Shown: positions 22,427-31,047 of the stretch, piece by piece | Layout: each line of letters opens with the position of its first letter | How positions within the stretch are numbered: position 1 is the stretch's first letter | Origin: Sphaerochaeta sp. | GTDB taxonomy: Bacteria > Spirochaetota > Spirochaetia > Sphaerochaetales > Sphaerochaetaceae | DNA length: 39,084 nt | Reading direction: 5' to 3' | Assembly (NCBI GenBank): GCA_018399495.1 | Contig: JAGYOG010000025.1 | Span: forward strand, 1 to 39,084 | Made by a program: the position numbers and the translations under genes | Notes under the pieces: model-generated | What the model was told of the DNA's origin: nothing | Databases searched by the model: none | What the model saw: the letters and a program-made list of their open reading frames with translations, nothing else

Positions 22427-24409
22427 ATGAATGAGCATCAAATTTTCGAACTATGGCAGGAATTTGCACTCCACCAAAAATCGGTGGAACTAAGCATGGT
22501 TACTCCCGAGATTGCAGCATCCTGGCATCGCTCAAGAGATCTGGGTATCGATCCATTCCTTGCAGATATGCAAACAGTTTCTGACCAGGAACTGAATCAA
22601 CGGCGGAGGAAAGTCCAGGAACTAATTACCTCTTCCCTGCCCTACATGCATAAGCTCTTTACCTTGATCAAAGATGAACAAGCCGTTATCACCCTCTGTG
22701 ATGCCGATGCAGTAATCCTGGAAGTTCTGGCCAATCCTACAGCCTATCCAGAAATCAGTTATCCGAAGGAGGGAACCATCCATAGCGAGCAGTATGTAGG
22801 AACCAATGCAATTGGCTTGGCACTCACCATCGACAGCCCGGTAAAAATAGTGGGGTCAGAGCATTGGAGAAAAGTAAACCATTCATGGGCATGCTACGCA
22901 AATCCACTGCATATAGGCAACTCAATTGTGGGATGCCTCAACGTTGCCTGCCCTATCACAAGGTACAACGATTTTGAAACCATAACGCCGACGGTGCAAG
23001 CATCGTCCAACGCCATTGAACGGGAGTTGATGTTCAAACTGAAGCTAAGTGACCAAGAAAAGGTCATCCAACAGCAAAAAACACTGCTCGAGTATGTCGA
23101 CACGGGAATCATAGCCATCGACCGGGAGGGGGTGATCAAACAGATCAACCGACAAGCACTTGACATTTTCAAGGTACAGGGAGCTTGGGAAGGGCGTTTT
23201 TTGAAAGATTTGTTCCACACTGATATAAATCTTACTGCACTGGCAGGACAAGGGAAGATGCTTGACGAGCAGGATCTTCCTATTAAGATTGGATCTTCAT
23301 ATGCTCATATCACCTGTTCCACCTATACATTAAATCTTGACAAACTTGGCATCAATCTCGTCATCTTGGTAAGAACCCCTGCCACGGTACGAAGAATCGT
23401 CAACAAGGTATCTGGAGCCAATGCCCGGTACAGCTTCTCAGATATCATAGGAACCTCCACAGCTATGGAGCAACCTCTGAAAATTGCCCAGCTTGCAAGC
23501 AAAAACACTGCAAATGTGTTGGTGATGGGAGAGACTGGAACAGGAAAAGAGCTGTTGGTTCAAGCCATCCATAATGCAAGTGAACGAAGGAATAAACCGT
23601 TTATCGCCATCAACTGTGGGGCTCTTTCCCGTGAGTTGATCAGAAGTGAATTATTCGGGTATGAAGGCGGGGCCTTTACCAGTGCAAAGAGCAGCGGAAG
23701 CCTTGGAAAATTTGAGCTTGCTGAAGGAGGAACCCTTTTCTTGGATGAGATTGGGGAGATGCCTCTGGAAGTGCAGGCAGTCCTTCTCCGTGTATTGCAG
23801 ACCCAAGAAGTAGTACGAATTGGGGGTAAATATCCGATTCCTGTGAATGTTCGGGTGATTGCTGCAACCCATAAGGACCTTGCAATTGCAGTCCAGGAAC
23901 AAACGTTCAGAAATGACCTGTACTACCGCTTGAACGTACTTTCAATCAATCTTCCCCCACTACGTGATAGAAATGACGACATCCTCAAGCTTGTTGAGTT
24001 CTTCCTCAAGAAATTTAAACACCAATTCGAAAAAATAAACCTAACTATTGATGACATGGTATGTAGACTTTTCGAAGCATACGATTGGCCTGGCAACATC
24101 AGGGAGCTGGAAAATGTACTACAGCGTGCAGCAGTAATTTGCGAAAATGATCTGATAACCATCCATGATATCCCGAGTACCATTGTGAATTACCAACCGA
24201 ATGAGTTTTCCCAGAACCAGGCACAGCAAGATGGATTTTCTCTGGAGGAAGGAAAACGAGAGAAGTTGATACAGATTCTCCAGAAAACAAATGGAAACGT
24301 ACGAGAAGTATCCACACTTCTCAGAATATCAAGAGGAACGGTCTATAATATGCTGAACCGTTACCACATCGATCTGGATGCCTTCAGGAAAGGTTATACA
24401 AACTCATAA
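22427..24409 (+). CDS. Sigma-54-dependent activator (GAF-PAS-AAA+-Fis)
   Basis: 660 residues, AcoR/DhaR-like layout. The N-terminal helical region begins AASWHRSRDLG; GAF domain residues ~70-205 (ITLCDADAVILEVL, GTNAIGLALT, CLNVACPI); PAS ~220-320 (YVDTGIIAIDREGVIKQINRQALDIF); AAA+ ~340-570 with Walker A GETGTGKE, Walker B LFLDEIGEM and arginine-finger region NDLYYRLNVLSINLPPLRDR; Fis-type HTH ~620-655 (GNVREVSTLLRISRGTVYNML). The sigma-contacting GAFTGA loop reads GAFTSA, a substitution at the fifth position. It is last in the operon, 21 bases after deoC. ATG at 22427 is chosen because AAGGA lies at good spacing. A sigma-54 promoter stands before the ABC operon at 38.1 kb. Confidence 0.92.
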   Translation: MNEHQIFELWQEFALHQKSVELSMVTPEIAASWHRSRDLGIDPFLADMQTVSDQELNQRRRKVQELITSSLPYMHKLFTLIKDEQAVITLCDADAVILEVLANPTAYPEISYPKEGTIHSEQYVGTNAIGLALTIDSPVKIVGSEHWRKVNHSWACYANPLHIGNSIVGCLNVACPITRYNDFETITPTVQASSNAIERELMFKLKLSDQEKVIQQQKTLLEYVDTGIIAIDREGVIKQINRQALDIFKVQGAWEGRFLKDLFHTDINLTALAGQGKMLDEQDLPIKIGSSYAHITCSTYTLNLDKLGINLVILVRTPATVRRIVNKVSGANARYSFSDIIGTSTAMEQPLKIAQLASKNTANVLVMGETGTGKELLVQAIHNASERRNKPFIAINCGALSRELIRSELFGYEGGAFTSAKSSGSLGKFELAEGGTLFLDEIGEMPLEVQAVLLRVLQTQEVVRIGGKYPIPVNVRVIAATHKDLAIAVQEQTFRNDLYYRLNVLSINLPPLRDRNDDILKLVEFFLKKFKHQFEKINLTIDDMVCRLFEAYDWPGNIRELENVLQRAAVICENDLITIHDIPSTIVNYQPNEFSQNQAQQDGFSLEEGKREKLIQILQKTNGNVREVSTLLRISRGTVYNMLNRYHIDLDAFRKGYTNS

Positions 24410-24434
24410 TATGAACATAAGAAGAAGCAACCCC

Positions 24435-24684
24435 TATGCCTGAAGCACTGTCTGAATAAATCCATAAGATTGGCCTGATATCGGTAATGCCATCCATTGC
24501 CTTGGAGGCGAGTACCACTAAGGGAATACATCGGCTTCAGGCGCTTAAACATCGAGGGCACCCTCTCCTACTTCTCCTCGTTCGGCTTCTCCGTAAACGA
24601 GGAGACCATCGCACGCGATGCAAAGGGGAAGATCAAGGTATGTTACCTTGCGCAGGAGCTCAGCGGCTTTGCCATCAGGCATAA
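24435..24684 (+). pseudogene. eda: KDPG/KHG aldolase remnant with a large internal deletion
   Basis: The beginning reads MPEALSE, an in-frame TAA, then IHKIGLISV (N-terminus of KDPG aldolases), up to ~24500. From ~24520 another frame continues with IGFRRLNIEGTLSYFSSFGF, NEETIARDAKGKIKV and YLAQELSGFAIRH. That segment matches the extra C-terminal domain carried by some bacterial KDPG aldolases (GHIAIGT...IERAI...DGK...GGFAIH). The catalytic barrel, roughly 500-600 bases, is missing. A stop codon, a frameshift and the deletion make it non-functional. It sits between the convergent activator and hydroxyacid dehydrogenase genes. Confidence 0.65.
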
Positions 24685-24688
24685 CCAT

Positions 24689-25648
24689 TCAACCTACACA
24701 ATAGTCACACACATGGCCTTCCAGTATATCGATAAGATTCTGGGAGGCCATAAGACTCATATTGCTTGACGCTTCATAGGTAGCTGCTCCTGCATGTGGA
24801 GTAAGGATACAGGAAGGCAGGGATGCAAGCGGTCCAGTCTCGGGATGTTCCTGGGAGCTTACATCCAAGGCAGCAGCACCAATCTGTCCACTCTCAAGAG
24901 CAACAGCCAATGCTTCTTCATCTATAATTCCCCCTCGCGCAGTATTGACCAACACCGCTCGTGGTTTCATGCTGGCAAATGCTTCTGCATTAAATAAGTT
25001 CTTTGTCTCTTCAGTCAAAGGCGTATGGATGGAGATGAAGTCACTCGTGCTTGCCAAAGTGGCGAAATCTACATACATAGCCCCGTAGTGTTGCTTCAGT
25101 TCCTCATTCTCATAGACATCATGGCAGAGAACCTTCATCTCAAAACCCTTGCAACGCTTGACCACACCAGCCCCGATCCTTCCTGTTCCGATAACCCCCA
25201 GGGTCTTTCTCCACATTTCCACACCAATGGGACGTTTTGATTCACCCCTTTTCATCTGATAATCCATATAGGGAACATGCCTGGCAGCTGAGAGCATCAG
25301 AGTGACTGCCAAATCGGACACAGAGTCCCCATTTGCTCCCGGGGTTATGGTCACCTTGATATCCCGCTCTCTTGCATAATCAAGATCAATTGCATCATAC
25401 CCGACCCCATAGCGAGAGATTACTTTCAGTTTCTTCGCTTTGCTGAGCAGTGCTTTGTCATATGATTCCAGTCCTGCAATTATCCCGTCAGCGTTTGCTA
25501 TCTGATCATGCAGCTGGTCTGTGACACTTTCTGTCTCTGTTGCTTTTATATGTCGGACTTTACATCCGTGGGTACGCAACAGCTCCCAGGCTTTCTCATC
25601 TGAACTCCCAAACGAACGGGCGGTTATCAATACAAGGAATGAGTTCAT
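24689..25648 (-). CDS. D-2-hydroxyacid dehydrogenase (phosphoglycerate dehydrogenase-like)
   Basis: 319 residues. N-terminal substrate half (ADGIIAGLESYDKALLSKAKKLKVISRYGVGYDAID), NAD Rossmann motif LGVIGTGRIGAGVVKR (~residue 150), catalytic Arg in VLVNTARGGIIDEEAL, Glu in SSQEHPE and His in TPHAGAATYEA. It is short, without the ACT domain of biosynthetic SerA, so a catabolic 2-hydroxy- or 2-keto-acid reductase is likely. AAGGAG lies upstream of 25648. It follows the FGGY kinase by 19 bases on the same strand: a two-gene unit for a sugar acid or deoxy sugar, substrate not known. Confidence 0.85.
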   Translation of the reverse strand: MNSFLVLITARSFGSSDEKAWELLRTHGCKVRHIKATETESVTDQLHDQIANADGIIAGLESYDKALLSKAKKLKVISRYGVGYDAIDLDYARERDIKVTITPGANGDSVSDLAVTLMLSAARHVPYMDYQMKRGESKRPIGVEMWRKTLGVIGTGRIGAGVVKRCKGFEMKVLCHDVYENEELKQHYGAMYVDFATLASTSDFISIHTPLTEETKNLFNAEAFASMKPRAVLVNTARGGIIDEEALAVALESGQIGAAALDVSSQEHPETGPLASLPSCILTPHAGAATYEASSNMSLMASQNLIDILEGHVCDYCVG

Positions 25649-25667
25649 AGAATGCTCCTTTCTCGTT

Positions 25668-27059
25668 TTATATCTTTCTTTTTGTTTTTTCATACCAATA
25701 TCGGTATTTTTTAAAATGTCTAGTATAGTATTCTCTGATTTCTGGTTCTGGATTCAGTACATTGGGCTTGTTTTGCAAAGGGCCTGGTATTTCTTCATGG
25801 GCAGAACGAGCGGCCAGTATAAGTGCACCATAGAGGGAAGTCTGATCCTGAAAATCCTCTTGCATAGGCACGCCAAAATAGTTGCAGCACAACTGTTTCC
25901 AGAAAGAAGAGTGCAATACACCACCTGAGAGCCTGATGCCTTCAGGTATGTACCCACTTCCCAGAAGTTCCACATAACACTGATAGAGATTGGCAACGAC
26001 ACCTTCCAAAACCCCTTGGTAGAACGTGTGGGTTGTCATGCAAGCTTCCACCTCATGGAAACTTGCAAGACGGGTGTCATCCCATCCTGGACAACGCTCT
26101 CCCACCAGGAAAGGAAGGAATAGTGGAGTCCGTGAGCCTTCAATCAGTGAATCTTCAATCTGAGCATATGTAACATCTGGATTAAAGGCGTGTTCCTTGT
26201 ACCAATCTACACAGTTGGAACAACCACTAGTGGCTGCTCCGAGCAGGAACCCATTATCCACACTACGATATAGCCATGTAGCATGGGTAGACGAAAACCA
26301 AGGTTCTGGGATGACCATTCTCATTGCTCCACTGGTACCCAAGGAGAGCGTCATGACCCCAGGTTTCTCTGCTCTTGATCCGACTTGATTCAATGCACCA
26401 TCGGGGAGAGGAGGAAGAACAGAAATACCTTCGCGTAGTCCCAGCACTCTTGCTCCTTCGGCTGTGAGTGTACTGCAGTCATTCCAAGTACAGATAGGGC
26501 CAACCTTGCAATCCAAGGCTTTAGCCATAGGATGCAGATCAATCGAAGAGGTGGAGAGAAGCCCCATGCCACTAAGCATGGAAGCTGTTTCCTTGACGGT
26601 ACCAGTAAGAAGATAGTGGAGGTAGCCAGCGAGAGAACCGATTTGTCGACCTGTTAGAGCAATCCCCTCTTTCTTCTGTTTCAAGAGCTTGAAGAAGGGA
26701 TATAGTGCGTGCACCATTGCACCACTTTCCCTATAGTACTCCTCAACAAAAGAGGGGTCCTCCCTAAGCTCTCTACAGAAGGCACGTCCAGAGACATCCG
26801 TCCAGTCGGTGAGTGGTTGAATGGGTACATTGGATGCATCGCAAACCACCAGGCTATGCCATGTCCCCGCGGTGGTTATACGGTCAACTGTTCTACCTTC
26901 GGCTACACGTTTCCCCAGCTGTATGACATGCCTACACAGCAACTCTGCATCGCTCGAGGAGGGATTTCTCTCCACAAGCAATGTCGATTCGCCCGTTATG
27001 GTATCGAGGTATTGAGCTTTCGAGGATGAGGTGCTGATTTCAAGGGCAAGTAGCTTCAT
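25668..27059 (-). CDS. FGGY-family carbohydrate kinase, divergent
   Basis: 463 residues from the ATG at 27059, which has GGAG upstream; the longer frame to 27134 lacks a site. FGGY fold: N-terminal domain LLALEISTSSSKAQYLD (usual first Asp is Glu here), TTAGTWHSLVV, PLTDWTDVSGRAFCREL, catalytic Asp in VLPPLPDGALNQVGS, second domain TLSLGTSGAMRMV, PFLVGERCPGWDD and IRLSGGVLHSSFWKQL. It resembles gluconokinase/fuculokinase-like subgroups. It is divergent from fucU, with the shared spacer carrying a palindrome and a promoter, so the phosphorylated sugar may be one handled by the FucU mutarotase. Glu for Asp in the phosphate-binding motif is conservative but notable. Confidence 0.82.
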   Translation of the reverse strand: MKLLALEISTSSSKAQYLDTITGESTLLVERNPSSSDAELLCRHVIQLGKRVAEGRTVDRITTAGTWHSLVVCDASNVPIQPLTDWTDVSGRAFCRELREDPSFVEEYYRESGAMVHALYPFFKLLKQKKEGIALTGRQIGSLAGYLHYLLTGTVKETASMLSGMGLLSTSSIDLHPMAKALDCKVGPICTWNDCSTLTAEGARVLGLREGISVLPPLPDGALNQVGSRAEKPGVMTLSLGTSGAMRMVIPEPWFSSTHATWLYRSVDNGFLLGAATSGCSNCVDWYKEHAFNPDVTYAQIEDSLIEGSRTPLFLPFLVGERCPGWDDTRLASFHEVEACMTTHTFYQGVLEGVVANLYQCYVELLGSGYIPEGIRLSGGVLHSSFWKQLCCNYFGVPMQEDFQDQTSLYGALILAARSAHEEIPGPLQNKPNVLNPEPEIREYYTRHFKKYRYWYEKTKRKI

Positions 27060-27086
27060 CGGGTTTCTCCAGGGCATAAATAGTCG

Positions 27087-27101
27087 ACTGTAAAATACAG
27101 T
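27087..27101. promoter_or_regulatory. 15-bp palindrome upstream of the FGGY kinase
   Basis: ACTGTAAAATACAGT, perfect 6+3+6 dyad, 28 bases upstream of the kinase start codon, in the divergent spacer. Likely operator. CTG-N7-CAG is too short for a LexA box of the E. coli type. Confidence 0.4.
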
Positions 27102-27123
27102 TAAGTTTTTATATAATAATGAT

Positions 27124-27164
27124 TTGACATCCACATAAATCAGTTTTACACTAGAGGTATAAAC
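27124..27164 (+). promoter_or_regulatory. Promoter of fucU with a HutC-like site
   Basis: -35 TTGACA (27124-27129), 17-base spacer, -10 TACACT (27147-27152). Just downstream, GTATAAAC (27157-27164) fits GT-N-TA-N-AC and lies within AGGTATAAACCT. It could be a second target of the GntR/UTRA regulator, though an 8-base match can arise by chance. Confidence 0.55.
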
Positions 27165-27213
27165 CTACCTTGCTTGGTCTTTATCCAGGTGAGAGAAGAA
27201 AAGGAGTAGCCTC

Positions 27214-27645
27214 ATGTTGATTGGAATTTCCCCTTACATTGGTCCAGAACTACTGGAAGCACTCGATAGAATGGGTCATGGTGATGAGATTGTCATCGTC
27301 GACGCATTCTATCCTGGAGACACCCGATCCTCCCGCTGTATCAGAGCTGATGGAATCAAGGCAGAAGACCTACTGGATGGCATCTTCCGTCTGATGAATC
27401 CTGATGATTATGTCAAAGATCCGGTAGTGATGATGCAACCTTCTGAAGGCGATAGCGCAGATCCTGCAGTGGAGGCGTCATTCCAGGCTGTCTTGGACAA
27501 GTACTGGCCTGATATACCAAAAATCCAAAAGATCGAACGCCAGGAGTTCTATGACAGAGCAAAACGGGCGTATGCTGTAGTGGTTTCTGGTTCCATCGTA
27601 AAATATGGATGTATCATCATCCGTAAGGGTGTACTGCCCCATTAA
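27214..27645 (+). CDS. fucU: FucU/RbsD-family sugar mutarotase
   Basis: 143 residues. Strong FucU pattern: MLIGISPYIGPELLEALDRMGHGDEIVIVDAFYP (catalytic His in MGHGDE), then IRADGIKAEDLLDGI, DPVVMMQPSEGDS and the C-terminal FYDRAKRAYAVVVSGSIVKYGCIIIRKGV with the conserved Y/R/K pattern. It interconverts sugar anomers (fucose, or ribose-type pyranose/furanose) in the cytosol after uptake. AAGGAG lies 7 bases upstream. Monocistronic, with its own promoter and terminator, between two sugar-kinase operons, so it may serve either. Confidence 0.9.
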   Translation: MLIGISPYIGPELLEALDRMGHGDEIVIVDAFYPGDTRSSRCIRADGIKAEDLLDGIFRLMNPDDYVKDPVVMMQPSEGDSADPAVEASFQAVLDKYWPDIPKIQKIERQEFYDRAKRAYAVVVSGSIVKYGCIIIRKGVLPH

Positions 27646-27652
27646 CTTGTAT

Positions 27653-27687
27653 GCAGGCCACCAGAAGAGGTGGTCTGCTACTTTTTT
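27653..27687 (+). terminator. Rho-independent terminator of fucU
   Basis: 10-bp stem GCAGGCCACC / GGTGGTCTGC (one G-T pair), six-base loop, then TACTTTTTT. It directly abuts the 3' end of the convergent ten-gene operon; no T run is present on the minus strand. Confidence 0.9.
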
Positions 27688-28722
27688 CTAGTCAATGAGT
27701 ATCACCGGCTTGATAACCTGCTCCTCCTTATTTCCAAATACTGCAAATGCCGCATCTAGCTCATCCATGGTAAATCGATGCGTCAGCAAGAGAGAACTGG
27801 GAATATGGCCCTGCTTCAACAGCTCAAAGGCTTGGGGGAATCCCCAGTTGGGGATGGCATGAGAGGCGATAAGACGCTTCTTGGAGAAATGGAAATCATT
27901 TGCTGAAAATGTTACCTGATCATGTTTGAAATCGATACCGTCGTAGACTATCGACCCACAGAATCCGGCGAGCTCAATACCATCATCAAGCGTTGCAGGA
28001 GGAGAGGTGACAATCACCCGGTTAAACAGCTTGGGAAACTGTTGCTTAATCGCATCCTTCCACCCCGCCTTAGCACTATCAATGACCAAGTCGGCTCCAA
28101 GCTTCTTAGCAACCTCGGCTCGATATGCTCCCCGGGGAGTATCGAGATGATGCCCTACCATGACCACATTTCGTGCACCGCGTAACTTGGCAAGCTTGAT
28201 ACAGCTCAAACCGATGATTCCCGGTCCCATGATCAGTACATCATCAAAAAGTTCTACAGCGGCCTCCCGGCTGAGATCAAGGGCAACAGTAATAGGCTCA
28301 GCTAGGGTAGCTTCAGGATAGTCGAGTCCTTCGTAGGGAATCACCATCTCCCGGGGGACTACCAAAAACTGCCCCATTCCTGCCTGATCATCCATGTAAC
28401 TGTAGATATTTTCACAGGCTTGCGGCTTTTGATTCAGACACTGACTACATCTTCCGCAGGCAATATTGTTTTCAACCACCACCGAATCTCCGACCTTCAA
28501 ACCAGGAAAATCTGATCCTACTTCGTGGATATACCCGGCAACTTCATGACCAAGCGGGGTCAAGGTTCCTGTGGGAAGATCCTTGACAAAGTGGATATCA
28601 GTCCCACAAATTCCACACGCCTTAATACGCACCACAACCTCATTTGCTTTTGGTTTGAGTAGTGTTTTCTTCACAATTTTGATTTGTTCATTTCTATCGA
28701 CCCAGGCGCTTGTAAATTCCAT
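27688..28722 (-). CDS. Zinc-dependent polyol (sorbitol/xylitol-type) dehydrogenase
   Basis: 344 residues. Catalytic zinc site KACGICGTDIHF and LGHEVAG; structural zinc Cys4 in NNIACGRCSQCLNQKPQAC; Rossmann motif VLIMGPGIIGLSCIKLAKLRGA (~residue 172). MDR family, polyol or sugar-1-phosphate oxidation with NAD. The ATG at 28722 follows GAGGAG. It is the last gene of the ten-gene operon, 8 bases after the cupin gene. With the ABC importer and two xylulokinase-like genes, the simplest reading is oxidation of a pentitol to a ketopentose before phosphorylation; this is inference. Confidence 0.85.
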   Translation of the reverse strand: MEFTSAWVDRNEQIKIVKKTLLKPKANEVVVRIKACGICGTDIHFVKDLPTGTLTPLGHEVAGYIHEVGSDFPGLKVGDSVVVENNIACGRCSQCLNQKPQACENIYSYMDDQAGMGQFLVVPREMVIPYEGLDYPEATLAEPITVALDLSREAAVELFDDVLIMGPGIIGLSCIKLAKLRGARNVVMVGHHLDTPRGAYRAEVAKKLGADLVIDSAKAGWKDAIKQQFPKLFNRVIVTSPPATLDDGIELAGFCGSIVYDGIDFKHDQVTFSANDFHFSKKRLIASHAIPNWGFPQAFELLKQGHIPSSLLLTHRFTMDELDAAFAVFGNKEEQVIKPVILID

Positions 28723-28730
28723 TTCACTCC

Positions 28731-29081
28731 TCACTTCAAAAAATCTTCACTTCCCGATGGAATGACACAGAGGAAGACCAAATCTTCTTCCAGTGAGTCA
28801 TTCAACCACTGATGCTCATCTCCTCCGGGAACGAATACCGACGTACCTGGAAGCAGAACCTTTTCTTCCTTGGGTCCAACCACTCTACCTTTCCCTTGCA
28901 GGACATACACGACATGCTCATGTTCGTGGCTCCCGTTGCTGCTTTTTCCGCCAAGAGGAATCCTAATCTCCCGCATCTCAAAATGGCTTGACCCATCTTC
29001 CTTGCTTACCAACCATCGAACCTTGTTTCCCGATCCTGTAGTACTTAATATTGCTTCTGCTGCTGTTCTTGTTACAATCAT
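28731..29081 (-). CDS. Small cupin protein in the polyol operon
   Basis: 116 residues, a single cupin barrel. Metal ligands in GSHEHEHVVYVLQGKG (His-x-His and downstream Glu/His) and DEHQWLN; two-strand motif PGTSVFVPGGDEHQW. No catalytic residues beyond the metal site are recognisable. It could be a sugar isomerase/epimerase accessory or sensor. The start at 29081 overlaps the ribokinase stop (ATGA), and GGGAG lies upstream; the longer frame to 29096 is not needed. Tightly co-translated with both neighbours. Confidence 0.78.
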   Translation of the reverse strand: MIVTRTAAEAILSTTGSGNKVRWLVSKEDGSSHFEMREIRIPLGGKSSNGSHEHEHVVYVLQGKGRVVGPKEEKVLLPGTSVFVPGGDEHQWLNDSLEEDLVFLCVIPSGSEDFLK

Positions 29082-30040
29082 TTCACACACTCCCAATAGT
29101 TTTTTTTATCCAAAGATGAAAGGAACATCTGTACTTCGTTATAAGTAGGCATTGCAGGAGCCGTACCAACCTTGGTTACCGAAAGAGAAGCAACGGCTGT
29201 TGCAAAATAGATTGCCTGTTTCAAATCCTCGCCCTTGCTGAGTGCTGTTGCCAACCCCCCGTTGAATGCATCCCCTGCACCAGTGGTATCAACAACCTTT
29301 ACATCCATGGTGGGAAACATTAAGGCTTCCTTCTCTGCAGTAAGAAGAAAACAACCCATTTTCCCCATGGTGATGATGACATCTTTGACTCCCTTGGATT
29401 GCAAGGCCAATGCTGCGTTGTATGCAGTCTGACGATCTACAACATCGACACCGGTCAAGCAAGAAGCCTCAGTCTCATTTGGTGTTACCAAATCAAACAT
29501 GCCAATAAACTCATCATCCAAAGGCTCAACAGGAGCTGGAGCTGGATTGAGCAAGGAAATCCCACCGGCAGCATGCACCCGAGCTACCGCTGGAGGAAGG
29601 ATATCAAGGTTGGTCTCCAGCTGAGCAACCAGGACATTGGTATCATCCAATATGGTATCGATTGACCGTATCTCCTCCTGACTGATCGCACCACAAGCTC
29701 CAGGGACAACCGTGATACTGTTCTGGGAGGTATGTTCATCCACCATGATCAATGCAATACCTGTTGCCAGTTCAGGATCTTCGAATACATACCGGCTATC
29801 CATCTTTTCATCGGCATAGAAATCCTTGGCGACCTTTCCAAACACATCGTTTCCCACTTTTGTGACCAGTACCACATCTCCACCACAGCGGTGAGCTGCT
29901 ACGGCCTGGTTGGAACCCTTTCCTCCGGGGCCCATCTTGAAAATGGTTCCCTTCACTGTCTCTCCCTGTACGGGAATATGGGGGGACCGTGCCATGAGAT
30001 CAACTACAAAACTACCAATTACTGTGACACGTTCTGCCAT
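29078..30040 (-). CDS. Ribokinase-like PfkB sugar kinase
   Basis: 320 residues. RVTVIGSFVVDLMARSPHIP start, GPGGKGSNQAVAAHRCGGDVVLVTKVG (sugar-binding Gly motif), VVPGACGAIS, LLNPAPA, LVTPNETEASCLTG, and the catalytic loop VDTTGAGDAFNGGLATAL (GAGD, Asp base). All ribokinase hallmarks are intact. Probable reaction: ATP-dependent 5-phosphorylation of ribose or a similar pentose. GGGAG precedes the ATG. Coexistence with two xylulokinase-like kinases in one operon implies more than one phosphorylation step or substrate. Confidence 0.9.
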   Translation of the reverse strand: MAERVTVIGSFVVDLMARSPHIPVQGETVKGTIFKMGPGGKGSNQAVAAHRCGGDVVLVTKVGNDVFGKVAKDFYADEKMDSRYVFEDPELATGIALIMVDEHTSQNSITVVPGACGAISQEEIRSIDTILDDTNVLVAQLETNLDILPPAVARVHAAGGISLLNPAPAPVEPLDDEFIGMFDLVTPNETEASCLTGVDVVDRQTAYNAALALQSKGVKDVIITMGKMGCFLLTAEKEALMFPTMDVKVVDTTGAGDAFNGGLATALSKGEDLKQAIYFATAVASLSVTKVGTAPAMPTYNEVQMFLSSLDKKNYWECVK

Positions 30041-30043
30041 GTA

Positions 30044-31045
30044 CTACTCCCTTGTATAGCGTTCGATAAAGCTATAAGGCGATGGTTTCCCAATGGAACT
30101 GACATCGTTCAATCGTTTCATCTGATCATCACTCAACAACCAAGACAGTGAGTCAAGGTTCTCCCTGAGCTGGCTGACAGTGCGAGCTCCTATAAGAGGA
30201 ATGATACCCGCTGGATTTTGCCTAACCCAGTTTATACTTACCTGCGATACACTGCACCTAACTTCCTCAGCGATCTCATACAAGACCTCAATGATGTCAA
30301 ACGCCTGTTCGCTTCCACGTTGTTCAGCCTGGTCATCCCATCGGTCCTGCCTTCCTGCACGGCTGTTTCGGGGGATGTCCTTCCCCCTTCGGTATTTTCC
30401 ACTGAGCCAACCACCGGCCAAGGGGGACCATGCAAGCATCCCTACCCCTTCTTTCTCGCACATAGGTATCAGTTCCCACTCAGGACTACGCACCAGCAGG
30501 CTGTACTCCAACTGCAGGCTTACGAAAGGCTCCTTCTGGGTATAGCGAGCAATCATAAGGTTTTTCATCAAATCTGATGGGGTGTAGTTGGATGCACCGA
30601 GGTAGCGGACCTTACCAGCTGAGACAAGATCATCCAGGGTTCTCAAGGTCTCCTCAAAGGGAGTCCTTTTGTCCAAACAATGAATCTGTAGTAAATCGAT
30701 ATATTCTGTATTGAGTCGTCTAAGACTAGTTTCCACACTGTTTAGGATATGTTTACGACTTGCACCGGTATCATTAACGTTCTCAGTAGTTGGAAAGAAC
30801 ACCTTGGTGCCTAGGATCAAATCATCCCTCCTAGAACCAATATCCTTAATCCAGGACCCCAGGATTCTTTCAGAATCTCCGTTGTTGTAGGAATCAGCAG
30901 TATCGAGGTAGTTTCCACCTGCTTGGAAGTATTCCTCTAGCAATACCTTCGATTCCTTTTCCTCAATATTCCAACCAAAGGTTTGCGTACCAAGAGCAAT
31001 GGCACTCATACGCAGTCCCGTATTTCCGAAATAACGATACTCCAT
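30044..31045 (-). CDS. Aldo/keto reductase
   Basis: 333 residues, (beta/alpha)8 NADPH-dependent reductase. Catalytic tetrad visible: Asp and Tyr in LDTADSYNNGDSE (~residues 51-56), Lys in LILGTKVFFP and His in IDLLQIHCLDKRTP. Cofactor part: GMLAWSPLAGGWLSGKY and IPLIGARTVSQLRENL. The group resembles YajO/potassium-channel-beta-like AKRs acting on aldoses and small aldehydes. GGAGG lies 4-8 bases before the ATG, with two bases between it and the small unknown gene upstream. It could reduce an aldose to a polyol or act in reverse with the dehydrogenase. Confidence 0.9.
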   Translation of the reverse strand: MEYRYFGNTGLRMSAIALGTQTFGWNIEEKESKVLLEEYFQAGGNYLDTADSYNNGDSERILGSWIKDIGSRRDDLILGTKVFFPTTENVNDTGASRKHILNSVETSLRRLNTEYIDLLQIHCLDKRTPFEETLRTLDDLVSAGKVRYLGASNYTPSDLMKNLMIARYTQKEPFVSLQLEYSLLVRSPEWELIPMCEKEGVGMLAWSPLAGGWLSGKYRRGKDIPRNSRAGRQDRWDDQAEQRGSEQAFDIIEVLYEIAEEVRCSVSQVSINWVRQNPAGIIPLIGARTVSQLRENLDSLSWLLSDDQMKRLNDVSSIGKPSPYSFIERYTRE

Positions 31046-31047
31046 AC

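Noticed and set aside
24470-24495. Sigma-54 promoter-like TTGGCC...TGCC near the end of the activator gene
   Set aside because: The GG-to-GC distance is wrong and the only gene downstream is the eda remnant.
24497-24769. Intact 90-residue gene at the eda remnant
   Set aside because: The sequence matches only the C-terminal extension of KDPG aldolases, with the aldolase N-terminus in another frame just upstream and no start signal of its own.
27087-27101. LexA box
   Set aside because: The gap between CTG and CAG is 7 bases, not the 10 of E. coli-type boxes, and neighbours are sugar genes.
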